Source: Antedon mediterranea
Lineage: Eukaryota; Echinodermata; Crinoidea; Comatulida; Antedonidae
DNA length: 64,000 bases
NCBI RefSeq assembly: GCF_964355755.1
Contig: NC_092672.1
Location: 4,340,001 to 4,404,000 of the forward strand
Direction of reading: 5' to 3'
Every line of letters begins with the position of its first letter. The first letter of the stretch is position 1. This document shows, piece after piece, positions 11,916 through 21,696 of this stretch. Below the pieces are notes generated by a model. That model was not told the DNA's origin, did no database searches, and saw only the letters and a program-made list of their open reading frames with translations. The position numbers were made by a program, and so were the translations under genes.

Positions 11916-12163
11916 TTTGGAGAATGTTTTACTAAAAAATGTGAGCAGGGTGTATTGCACAATCAACCAAAACAAAAACAATAGCTTTCAAATTATTTTC
12001 TGAAAATATCGCCACCAATATGTTAGTTATTTTTAGTAAAGCTACCTACCAGAAAATCACTGAAGCATAGCAAGAATAGTACAACTCAGATTTTTCCGAG
12101 GAAAAATCCGATTAACTTTTAGACTTTCAACATGATAACATAAAATAAAAAATAAACCAAATC
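11916..12163. promoter_or_regulatory. Shared head-to-head promoter region SBDS / clathrin-like gene
   Basis: Only 248 bp separate the start codons of two divergently transcribed genes, so both promoters and 5' UTRs must fit here or overlap the other gene. No TATA box at a convincing distance or other known element stands out. The role is inferred from gene geometry. Confidence 0.5.
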
Positions 12164-15100
12164 ATGGATGGTTCGAAAGAAAGCCAGCTAATTCACATTG
12201 AACCGATTACGCAGGTAAATACATTTGTGTTAATGTTTGTTGATTTATTGTAGCAGGTTAGGCTAGGCCTAGCCATGGATGGAGGATACCTCTGGGCTAG
12301 CTAGCTAGCTAGTTAGGCCTCTAACCTCATTTTCTTCTCTCTCACCTGCCAATCCATTGGAGTTTTCCCCCCATCATCAATCAACCATGCATCATTAAAG
12401 AGTCGCATGCCTGGTTTTTATAGTAAAGTCTGAAATATTTGTTCTAGGTCTATATGGCCAGTCAGGTCCTGGACCATATAAGTGTGCCAATGTGTAATTT
12501 AAGCAAAATAAAAACATTATTTGGCTTCTTTTGTAATTAATTAATAATAATATATTGTGAAATGTAACATTTTTATCTAAAAAAAAGGCATTTTTACTTT
12601 ACTAAATATTTTTCTTTCATAGTAAAATATCACTATCAATTTAGAAGCAAGATTTGATAAAATTGGCAAAGAGGAAGAATAACAAAAATATTCTTTTATT
12701 TTAAGTAAATATTAAAAATAAAATTACAACTTTGCGACTTCAATTTATTTTATTGTATTTTTTATTATTTAAAAAATGACTTTAAAAAATATTATTGAAC
12801 AGTATCATCGTTCATTTTTTATTTAAATGATTACCATTTAATTTGTTTTCAGCTTGTTCATCATGGAATCAAGGCAGATCATGTGACATTTCCCCGTGTA
12901 ACAATGTCATCCAATCGCTGGCTCTGCTGTCGACATACAGATAAAAAGAAAAAAGATGTTGAAAGAGTTACGGCTTTAAATTTAACACGCAAACAACCAC
13001 GAGCACTTTCTTGGCCAATCACAGCTGACTCTGCTATGATGAATCCCCGCAAACCTTGGCTAGCTCTTAAAGGTACTATAAAGGTTTTAGAAATAGAATA
13101 TTCATAATGTATATAGCACCGTTTGATGTAGTCATAGTCATAGTCATATATACTTTATTGTCCATTTAAAAAACAGAAATGTGATTTGAAAACTGGCAAA
13201 ATACAAAAATATAAAATACAATTTACAAAAACACACACAAAAAGTTAAGAGGCTAAAAATTGTTAAAATTAGATAAAAATTATCGGTTACATTTTACCTT
13301 TGTACTCTGGAGTTATATAAGTGTATAGCATTAGGTACAAACGAGCACCTAAACCGTTTTGTTTTGGTATTAAGTGCACGTAGTCTTATGCCAGAATTCA
13401 TGAGAGCAAATTGTTTGTGAAGAGGATGTGTTTCATCATCAATTACAGCAATTGTCCAGTAAAACCCATGATGGGCCTGTAAATCCTCGGTAAACCCTTC
13501 CAGTAGTTTTGGCTAACTACTAAATTTTTGCAGATAATTTCATGAAGTACTTGATGTATACATATTATAACAGCCTTTAAATGAAAGTTTGTGTTCTAAA
13601 TATTGACGTCAAATAAAATTGATTTTTGGGCCAGTGAGAAAACTTATCTACTGGCCAGATTGATGAAGATATTGTTACACATATTGTAGAGTGGTGTAAC
13701 AAAACCAATATGAAACTCAAATTGTTTTGTAATCCAAATAAAAATGTATCCAGTTATATCAAATTTTGTAATTAAATCAATGAATGTTTTATACTGTAAA
13801 TTCAACCCTTTTTTCTGAATTTGTAGATATAAATTCAGTTTTATTTCAATTGTATGATTCACCTACTCATTATTTTAAGTTTCGTTTCCTTTAACACATC
13901 CTTGACTTCCGTCATTTTAGGCTAAAACTTCCTTTAATTGCTATTATTAGTCATATTCGTCTTATTTAAATTATTCTGACAGAAATCTATATTCAAAATT
14001 GAATAATCCTTTGTTGTTTGTACATCCATGCATGTGTGTCACTGTTGATTGGGTGATGACATAATACTTTACTTCATTAATTCATTAAGTTGTGGATCCA
14101 AGGTCCAATCTTTCTACATGTATAATCTTGGATAATTTGTGGTGGTACAGTAGTTTGCTGGGTGACAAGCTAATAATAATAAAAGGATCAAACTGTAAAT
14201 TCAATCTATCTATTGGTATATTTGTATTTTGTGCCTTTAATGTGAAGTTAATTGGCATAAAAGCTGTTACAAACAAGTATCACAGTAATTGAATGAAATA
14301 GATTTAATCATATAGCGCGTCTTATTGTTAATCAGTAGTAAATATTTCGAAATAAAATATCGAATGAATGATGAATGAAAATAAAAACATTTATACTGTA
14401 TATCCTTGGGTTTAATCCCATTTCGGGTCTAATCCCACTTCCTACTTTATGTATGATGTCACTAACAGGCATATCCCCGGGAATAGTCCCAGAATTGACT
14501 TTTTGATGGTCTGGACGTAGGCCTCTCTCTAGCCAGTGCAGATAAGATATGCTTACCAATCATTTTTTATAGTCCACCCCCTAAAGTCAGCCTAATTTGG
14601 TGTTCTAGTGGGGGGGGGGGGGGGGGGGTTATACCAGAGGATATACAGTATATAAAAGGATAAATATACTTTAAATATAATTACTGTATGTAATGGTAAC
14701 ATTTTTTTACAATTTTTTCTGTCAGTTGAGAGTTATTTCCAAGTATTCAACGTAATTGCTCAAAAGCAATTGCATTCGTGTTCACTTAGCGATGACATCA
14801 TCTTCTGGTGCTGGATTAATGACAGCATTATTGGCATGGTAACCGACAGAGCTGTGTATCACTGGGATGTTTCAGGCTCTGGTAAGTTGACCTTTGACTC
14901 TACATTGGATAAATTTCATTTGCAATACTGTATATTCAATTAAATTTATTCCAGCTTTCACATGAACAATACCAAGAATAAAATAACACACATGCTAGAT
15001 ATGGGGGACTCCCAACAGTGAACTCAATAACTTTTGATGGGATGTCCCAGCATTTTCATTCAATAAAATTGATAGTCTAAAGGATCTAAAACAATCATTT

Positions 15101-17416
15101 TCATATTTTGTTTGCTCAAACTTCTACTTACAGGTTCTGAACCACCAGTACTGATGTTTTCAAGAAACAAAAAATTAAGTTTCTGTCAAGTTGTTAGTTA
15201 CAAAACTGATAAAACCGGACAATGGTTTATTTTAGTTGGTCTTACCAGGGCAATAGAGGTATATTATCAAAGACATTATTGTCATTAGGTCTTTTTGTTG
15301 ATTAAAATTGCAGTAGTAAGGTGACGATGCATTTGTTAAGCTGGGTCATCAGTTTTGTTTGGATCACCTCAAGTTATGCCTAGTAACCACAAAGTTATAC
15401 CCTTTCATCCCAACTTACGCCCAATCACCCCAAGTTATTCACGTCAAGTTATGCCCTGTCACTCCAAGTTAGGCTTTGTCTCTATACGTTAGACCCCACC
15501 CACTTCTGGTCAGCAGGACAACCTCTAGGCTGAGTGAATATATATATATTTTGATTTCAGACTGGGGACTGCAATGCAATACGTGGCTATGTTCAAGTTT
15601 ACTCAACAACATACCGCTGCAGTCAACTGATTGAAGCACAAACTGCAAACTTTTCAAGTTATAAATTCTCAGGCAATGTGGCACCATCAACCGTCTTGTG
15701 CTTAGTGAATAGGCCTACGGGATCATATGGCAAGGTAATGGTAAATAAACACATATTGGTACCAAATTTGGCAAGTTGTGCCACACACCTTTTTTAAATA
15801 TAATATACGGTATTTTATTTATCTAACTTGAACTCATGCAATACAGTCAGATAACTTGTGTTGTTGTTGGAATTATTTTTTTTTTTTATTCAAATTTTTT
15901 TTTTCTCATTTGTCGATCTTCTGATGGCATCTGGTTGGTATAATCCCTGGTTCTTAGTTATTCATATAATTTTGACATTACAGATCCATGTTATGGAACT
16001 TGGACCGCACGTACCCGGAAATGCTTCCTTCAGGAATCTTACCGAGCCAGTCAATTTTAGTAAAGGCGGGAAATATGATATACCAATATCTGTCGAGGTA
16101 GGTTCTAACTAATTAATTCTATTGCTGTAGAGAGTTTATTAGCACATTGTACAGTCAAAAGGTTACAGATTATCCCTATTTGATGGCTATGTTAAAGCTC
16201 CGTCTACACTATCAAACTTTATGTGACAAAAAAATGTGATGTGCCCATATATGGACTTGATGATGTCATATCACTACCATATTTAAGCATATCACTACCA
16301 TATTTGAGCACAACATACTTTTTTTTTGTCGAACTAGTTTGATAGTGTAGACAAAGCTTAAGGAAGCAGATTTTTTTTTGAAATTTGGAATTTATTTAGG
16401 TATGTTGTGCCACTGGCTTAGTGTATGTGATGACAAAAGCAGGTTACGTGAAGGTTTGTGATGTGGAATCTGCCATGCATCTCTGTACTGCCAGGGCATC
16501 AGAGTTTACAGTGTTCATTACTGTACCACACTCGGATAAAGGCATTATTGGAGTTAGCAGAAACTGTAAAGTAAGTTTAGTAATTTCATAATGTAAAGCT
16601 TTGTCTTCACTATCAAACTTTATATTTTCAATATCAGTTCTTTCTTCAGATTTGTGCCATATCTTTAGCATTAAACATGACTCTCAAACTTTATGTGACA
16701 AAGAAACTTGATGTGTTCATATATGTACACGATAATGTCATATCAGTATCATATATCACATTTTGTTTGATAGTGTAGACAGGTCCCAACTGAACTGGAA
16801 AAATGAAATGGAAGAATTTATAAAAGCATGGCCAAACTACAGAGGGCACTATATATTTTTTAAATACATCCAAACATAGAGGGTGATATTTAAACATTCT
16901 CATATACAGTATCTATAGTAAATCATAGAGATATTATCTCTATGAGTAAATACAGTAGTTGGTACAGGCATGGAGGTATAAAAAAAGCTAAAAGCCCTGA
17001 AATCATCCGAAGGTAGAGTCATTTGTGTTGAAATGACCAAGTCTGCAGGTAGACCAAATTTGTGATGTCCCCTTCGGGCCATTACCGTTGATTGCTTAAG
17101 GCAATCATTGGCGATAATCCTGAGTTTGTTTTAAAACTCGGATGCAGGAAGTACTCTTCTTTTTTATACCTCCATGGTACAGGCACTTAATAAGCATGAC
17201 ATATGCCAGTATGTATTGTATGTGTATGTATAGTAGAGCATGTTTCTGCAAACAAATAATAAACAAACAAACAATAACATGAATTTAACCTCTTTTATTT
17301 TTAAGGTGTTTCATATGACTGTTAAAGAAAAAGAACTTGTGAATCACATTAGGTCAACATTAAAACGACCAGCAATCGCTAATCGCTTAGAGAGGTCATT
17401 CAGTGGACAGTCATGA
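12164..17416 (+). CDS. Clathrin heavy chain terminal-domain-only protein
   Basis: There are eight coding exons: 12164-12214, 12853-13072, 14726-14881, 15134-15258, 15561-15734, 15984-16097, 16400-16570 and 17306-17416. All splice in phase with GT-AG sites to 373 residues ending at TGA. The protein aligns along its whole length with the N-terminal seven-bladed propeller of clathrin heavy chain: WPITADSAMMNP, FQVFNV, SDDIIFWCWI, VTDRAVYHW, and the IHVMELG and GLVYVMTKAGYVKV blades. It stops just after the position where clathrin continues into the helical linker, so the leg and trimerisation hub are missing. In the clathrin-box groove the Gln and Phe of QxF are kept, but the two following lysines are replaced by Gln. 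A trafficking-adaptor-binding role is inference. It is probably a paralog rather than the main clathrin gene. Confidence 0.85.
13131..13470 (-). mobile_element. 5'-truncated L2-like LINE 3' end
   Basis: Read on the minus strand, this encodes a reverse transcriptase C terminus (DDETHPLHKQFALMNSG, then SFVPNAIHLYNSRVQR and a stop). An A-rich 3' UTR follows, and it ends GGACAATAAAG plus a repeating ACTATG tail at 13131-13145. It is a dead retroposed fragment in intron 2 of the clathrin-like gene. The 5' limit near 13470 is approximate. Confidence 0.75.
14609..14630 (+). repeat. Poly-G tract in clathrin-like intron 2
   Basis: An uninterrupted run of about 18-20 G lies in otherwise AT-rich intron sequence. 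It could form a G-quadruplex. Its length is likely polymorphic or prone to sequencing error. Confidence 0.7.
15345..15480 (+). repeat. Degenerate 20-bp tandem repeat
   Basis: About six diverged units resemble CACCCCAAGTTATGCCCTGT, in intron 4 of the clathrin-like gene. Nothing suggests function. Confidence 0.55.
16192..16360. mobile_element. Hairpin MITE, family M1 (clathrin-like intron 6)
   Basis: The left end is TTAAAGCTCCGTCTACAC and the right end GTGTAGACAAAGCTTA. The internal GTGATGTGCCCATATATGG and double ACCATATTT blocks are as in other copies. It ends 39 bp before the splice acceptor of exon 7, so it may crowd the branch-point region. Confidence 0.8.
16594..16785. mobile_element. Hairpin MITE, family M1, interrupted (clathrin-like intron 7)
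   Basis: The left end TAAAGCTTTGTCTTCACTAT is followed by a 50-bp foreign segment (about 16622-16676). The MITE sequence then resumes to TAGTGTAGACAGGTCCC. The foreign segment recurs almost unchanged at about 19490-19545. Confidence 0.65.
16970..17175. mobile_element. 206-bp MITE with 9-bp target duplication
   Basis: Terminal inverted repeats start ATGGAGGTATAAAAAA and end TTTTTTATACCTCCAT. They are flanked by a perfect direct repeat GGTACAGGC at 16961-16969 and 17176-17184. A 9-bp duplication is typical of Mutator-like transposition. The element has no coding capacity and lies in intron 7 of the clathrin-like gene. Confidence 0.8.
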
Positions 17417-19981
17417 CAAATAGCCAATCAAGATGAATACGTTCATCGACCAATCGTAACGCACCTCAGAGTGGTGTCGTCTTTCAGTGGAAAATCACAG
17501 GTGCCAAAGTGATTTATTTTCTAGTGGCAATCCTTAAGGAGTGCATTTGAAAAGTGCAAGTGGCCAATCATATTAGACAACAGAGTGATGTCATGATTGA
17601 TGAGTGGCCAATAAAGCAAGGCCGACGATCAAATATTCTCTTTCAACAGTACAGTATTTTAAAATTCCAAGAATTATATGTTTTAATCTTGCTTAAAGAT
17701 TATGTTAAAAATTCAACTGAAAACATCTCTATAGATATTTAATTCGCCAAAAATATGCCTGCAATCTCAATTATCTTTCAAATAAACCTTCTTCAAAAGC
17801 TCTAGTATAAACAAATAATTATTTCTTCAGTGGCTTTCATATTTTATTACGGGTGCAAAACTCTTTTAAAACATTTTTTTATCGTTTTAAAATGTTTTTT
17901 ATCTCTTAATTTGTCAGGTACACTTCTGGTTATGATAATAATTGTGCAATAACACAGTACAACTAAACCGTAAAGCTATAAAATCAATGTCATATTTAAC
18001 TTAAGATAAGCTAATCAGAATCTTCCATTTGTTAGAAAGGTAATTTTTCAGCTGTTGTTCAGAGCTTCCAAATGTTTCCTTATAAGAACGAGCGAGGTAA
18101 GATTTGTCTTCCTTGAATTAACTAAAGCTCTGTCTACACTATCAAACTAGTTTGACAAAAAAGTGTGATTTGCCCAAATATGGTAGTGATATGACATCAT
18201 CATGTCCATGGGCACATCACATTTTGTTCACATAAAGTTTGATAGTGTAGACAGAGCTTTACATTTTTGTCGGTATTTAAATCATGTTTTCAGTAATTCA
18301 TAAATTCATACTTTAATGCATGGTGCTAGAATTTTATTACATAGTATGACAATCATGAATATGCAAATTATATTTAAATTTGAATACATACAGGTGCGCA
18401 AATTCTGCAAAATACCTTCCGATTCAAATTTATTTTGAATTCACATTTTATTTTTATTTTAACTTTACCAAGATACAGGTGCTCAGAACATTGAAGATCT
18501 TGATTATTAAAAAAAGTTTGAAATTGTAAAATAATTTTAAATTTTTTTGAGAGTAATACTAATAGATTTTGTCACCTTTATACTATTTTGTGCAATTTTA
18601 GTATACTTAAATATAAAAAAGAAGTGTTTAAATTTTAAAATAAAAACTAACTGTACTGCTGTACTATTAAGATGTATTAGTGGTTATATCAATGCATTTG
18701 TAAAAAGAAAATGATATGTTCTTCCATAATAATATTTTAATTATTAAAAAGAGAAACTGGAATTGTACATTTTCTATGTACCTTACTTTCTGAAGTATTT
18801 TTGGAAATATTTCCTTGATTTTAAAAATGTGTTTTTAACCGAAAGTTCGGTAAAAATTACCGAATTATTAAATTTTTATCTGTATTATCTTAATTGTATC
18901 CTTTTAAGGAATGGTTTTCATTTATTAAAAAATGGACATGGCATGGACCTGATTTAGGTTGTTAGCTGTTTGTTTAAATAATAATCAACATATGTGTATT
19001 GTATAGCTAAATAGTATTTAAATTATATAGTGTTCAGTTAATAGAAAGCTATTACAGTGTGTTGTATGTATTTCATTCATATTAATTGTAATATTTGTAA
19101 TGTAGGCCTATGTTAAAATAATAAAATTGTTTTAGTTTAATATTAAATGTAAAAATACTACATGTTTTTCAATGTTTGTAAAAAGCTAATATATAAAGGA
19201 AAAAGTAAGTAGTACAAGTATTATATAGTGTAAACCTACTGTAGGATATTTATAGATTTAATATATTTGTTTCAATGAATCATTTAATCTCAAGTTGGAC
19301 AATATTTATTTTATGAAAGTTATTTTAAGGTCTTTCTGAAAAGTATTTATGTAATTAAAACATACTTTTTAGTTAGTTAGAGCAAGCTCTATGCAGGGAG
19401 TTTTTACAACTCCCTGCTCTATGTTACCTTTTATAATTCATCTCCATATATTTCATTTAGTATTCATATTTATTTTCTTTCAATCAACCATATATTTTCA
19501 ATATCAGTTCTTTCTTCATATTTGTGCCATATCTTTAGCATTACAATGCAACTCTTATTTAAAAGGTGCTGCAATGTTTTAATGTTTGAGTTTAGAAATC
19601 CCTTGTAACTGTAAAGAAATATGTTAGTACTGTATTGTGAATGTATATACAGTACAATAAATATTGTAAAAACAACAATACTTCATATTTTGATTATTTG
19701 TATTTATTTATTATTATTATAATAATTGTATTCACAAAATATAATAATAATTTATCATTGATTTTAGCTAATTTTGTAATGCTGCCGAGTTCCGAACTAG
19801 TGTTATTTCAACTGATTTAATCTTTTAAGTACGTAGAAAATTATGTGATAAATAAACAGAGTGGTTTAAAATCCTATATTTTAATACTGCATATATAAAT
19901 TTTGGCAGTGAAGTTAGTTCTATTGAGAAATCGTCACAGATTGGTCAAAATCACTTATTTTGTGCTATCAACTAGACAGTG
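17417..19981. other. Intergenic region between convergent clathrin-like and ELP4 genes
   Basis: No coding exon was found. A candidate polyadenylation signal AATAAA for the clathrin-like gene lies at 17781-17786. M1 occupies 18123-18261. The rest is AT-rich sequence, including a second copy (about 19490-19545) of the 50-bp segment found in the interrupted MITE at 16622. Confidence 0.55.
18123..18261. mobile_element. Hairpin MITE, family M1
   Basis: TAAAGCTCTGTCTACACTAT on the left mirrors TAGTGTAGACAGAGCTTTA on the right. The inner arms AAACTAGTTTGACAAAAAAG and CACATAAAGTTTGATAG differ. This is one of the cleanest copies and serves as the family type. Confidence 0.85.
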
Positions 19982-21232
19982 TTAGAAATCCAATGAAGTG
20001 TTACTTGTGCCACCTCCTCCACATCCCTTGGCAGTCTTCAAATGTTCACCCTGTGACCTACTAACCGTCTCTGATAAATCAGGAGGCAGATGTATTTTTT
20101 CTATTGAAAATTTCTTGCGCTTAAGTTTGAATGCTAAGTCTTCAGTATCTAGTGCATAGTTAGCAAGACAGTTCAGCCGTGGAATTTGAACCACATGAAA
20201 CAAGCCATGATATTCCTTGAATGCTGGTGCCTTGTCCTCTCCAGCAAAAGACTCTAACCGGACAACATAGTCACAGAGTCTTTCTATTCTTCTGGAGTAC
20301 ATCTGCTGAAAGAGATGCGTTGGTACTGTTATGGTGCATGCTGCTAAACTCTTTCTAGTGGTTGCTCTCAATTGATGGAGAAACTGGCAGATGGCAGCAT
20401 TTCCTTCAGCGGATGCAATATCTCCCCAAAGTGGTGATCCAAGGGATAGCAAAGCAAGTCTCAAAATATTCTTTGTGGCAGAAGAAGATGTGGTCCTGTT
20501 TGGTACTGTCTGTAAGTTGCAACCAGTAATGTTAATAACTCGTTTTATTTCATTGAGTAAGTGATCAAACTTGGCATTTGTGTCAGAATTGGCATAATCT
20601 TCTGGAGAGCTTGTGGTCTCTTGGTCAAGACTTGTTTGACAATGTTGATAGCACCATAACTTCTCTTTATCAATTTTATTTCCTGGCATTGTCTTTGTGA
20701 GGTCATACACATGACCAAATATGTTGGGTGATGTTGCCAATTCTGTTTTCAACTGAGGTAAGTTCTGGTACCGCCATGCAATCTCCATGTTTCCTTGATG
20801 AGAACCTTTGTCAATTACCGTCTTCTCGGAACTACCAGAAGAACTGCCATGACCCTTTTTAACCTCCCCGGGTGGTTGGACATTTTGAGAGGTAGACAGT
20901 GCACTTTCTACTGGACATGGCAATTCTGTAAGTAAACTATCAGGGTTTGGATCCAAACTTGACAGAAAAGAATAATGACCGCACATCACGCCCTCTGCCA
21001 CAAAATACTTCAGCATCAGGCGAGCAAAACTGGTGTACACATCCTCTTCAATCAGAAGAATGGTACCAACTGCAACACCTCCCCCTAAAATATGATCAAG
21101 CGAAGGGATGCCAGTTGATAGTAGAAGTTGACCATTGTGAAGAGATGGTCGAGTTCCTGCAATTTGAATCCCTTTACCTTGTCCCTTTTTCTGAAAACTT
21201 GAAACAACCCTTCCGCTACTGGGAGCTGCCAT
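19982..21232 (-). CDS. ELP4: Elongator complex protein 4, intronless
   Basis: ELP4 is a RecA-fold subunit of the Elp4-5-6 ring of Elongator, which makes the cm5/mcm5 modification of wobble uridine in tRNAs. The product is 416 residues in a single exon; human ELP4 is 424. Family signatures run in order: IAGTRPSLHNGQLLLSTG, LDHILGGGVAVGTILLIEED, KIAWRYQ-like EIAWRYQNLPQ, NILRLALLSLGSPLWGD, TITVPTHLFQ, YHGLFHVVQIPRLNCL, DLAFKLKRKKFSIEKIHLPP and DLSETVSRS, ending SLDF. The segment at about residues 110-150 is Ser/Gly-rich and divergent. Vertebrate ELP4 is split into many exons, so the intronless form suggests intron loss or retrocopy replacement. The intact frame argues that it is functional. Confidence 0.95.
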   Translation of the reverse strand: MAAPSSGRVVSSFQKKGQGKGIQIAGTRPSLHNGQLLLSTGIPSLDHILGGGVAVGTILLIEEDVYTSFARLMLKYFVAEGVMCGHYSFLSSLDPNPDSLLTELPCPVESALSTSQNVQPPGEVKKGHGSSSGSSEKTVIDKGSHQGNMEIAWRYQNLPQLKTELATSPNIFGHVYDLTKTMPGNKIDKEKLWCYQHCQTSLDQETTSSPEDYANSDTNAKFDHLLNEIKRVINITGCNLQTVPNRTTSSSATKNILRLALLSLGSPLWGDIASAEGNAAICQFLHQLRATTRKSLAACTITVPTHLFQQMYSRRIERLCDYVVRLESFAGEDKAPAFKEYHGLFHVVQIPRLNCLANYALDTEDLAFKLKRKKFSIEKIHLPPDLSETVSRSQGEHLKTAKGCGGGGTSNTSLDF

Positions 21233-21696
21233 TTTATTAATATTTTATTTTAGTAACGGTCTATTTCACCGCAAAAGTATATATAGCCTAATGTTAATCT
21301 ATACAATGAGTGAATTTACTTCCGTTTTAATAGAAAGGAAAACGGTCAATTAAAAAAGTAAAATAAATGCACAGAACAGTAAAAAGAATTACTTATTATA
21401 AAGATATTATGATTTATAGAAACTCAATATGTTTATTTTAATCATTTAAATATTATTTAATTGTGTTTATTGTTTACTAAATTCTCGCAATTATAGTGTA
21501 CAATCATAAAATTATTGTTTCTGAAGTTGCTTCTCATGTATTTTAGCAGCCACTAGCAGTAAACATCTGTCGCCAAGTGGAAAATCACTAGAGCGTGAAG
21601 CTCACGTTGTTTCACACACTCCCTCTTTCTTCACTCTTCGCTCATCTAGAAAGTTCCATTTTTGTACACTGTTTGTGATTTAGTTTACAGGTAAAA
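21233..21696. promoter_or_regulatory. Divergent promoter region ELP4 / CCT6 with heat-shock-like element
   Basis: These 464 bp lie between the start codons of two divergent genes. GAAAGTTC at 21649-21656, within AGAAAGTTCC, fits the inverted nGAAnnTTCn core of a heat shock element. TTC-rich sequence precedes it, 40-50 bp upstream of the CCT6 ATG. CCT genes are known HSF targets in other animals. The site itself is only a sequence match. Confidence 0.4.

Noticed and set aside
13644-14559. Small open frames in clathrin-like intron 2
   Set aside because: They are short, AT-driven, without homology and lie wholly within an intron.
12164-17416. The main clathrin heavy chain gene truncated by the window
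   Set aside because: The gene ends internally at a TGA followed by UTR-like sequence and then the convergent ELP4. No leg exons exist in the remaining 2.5 kb.
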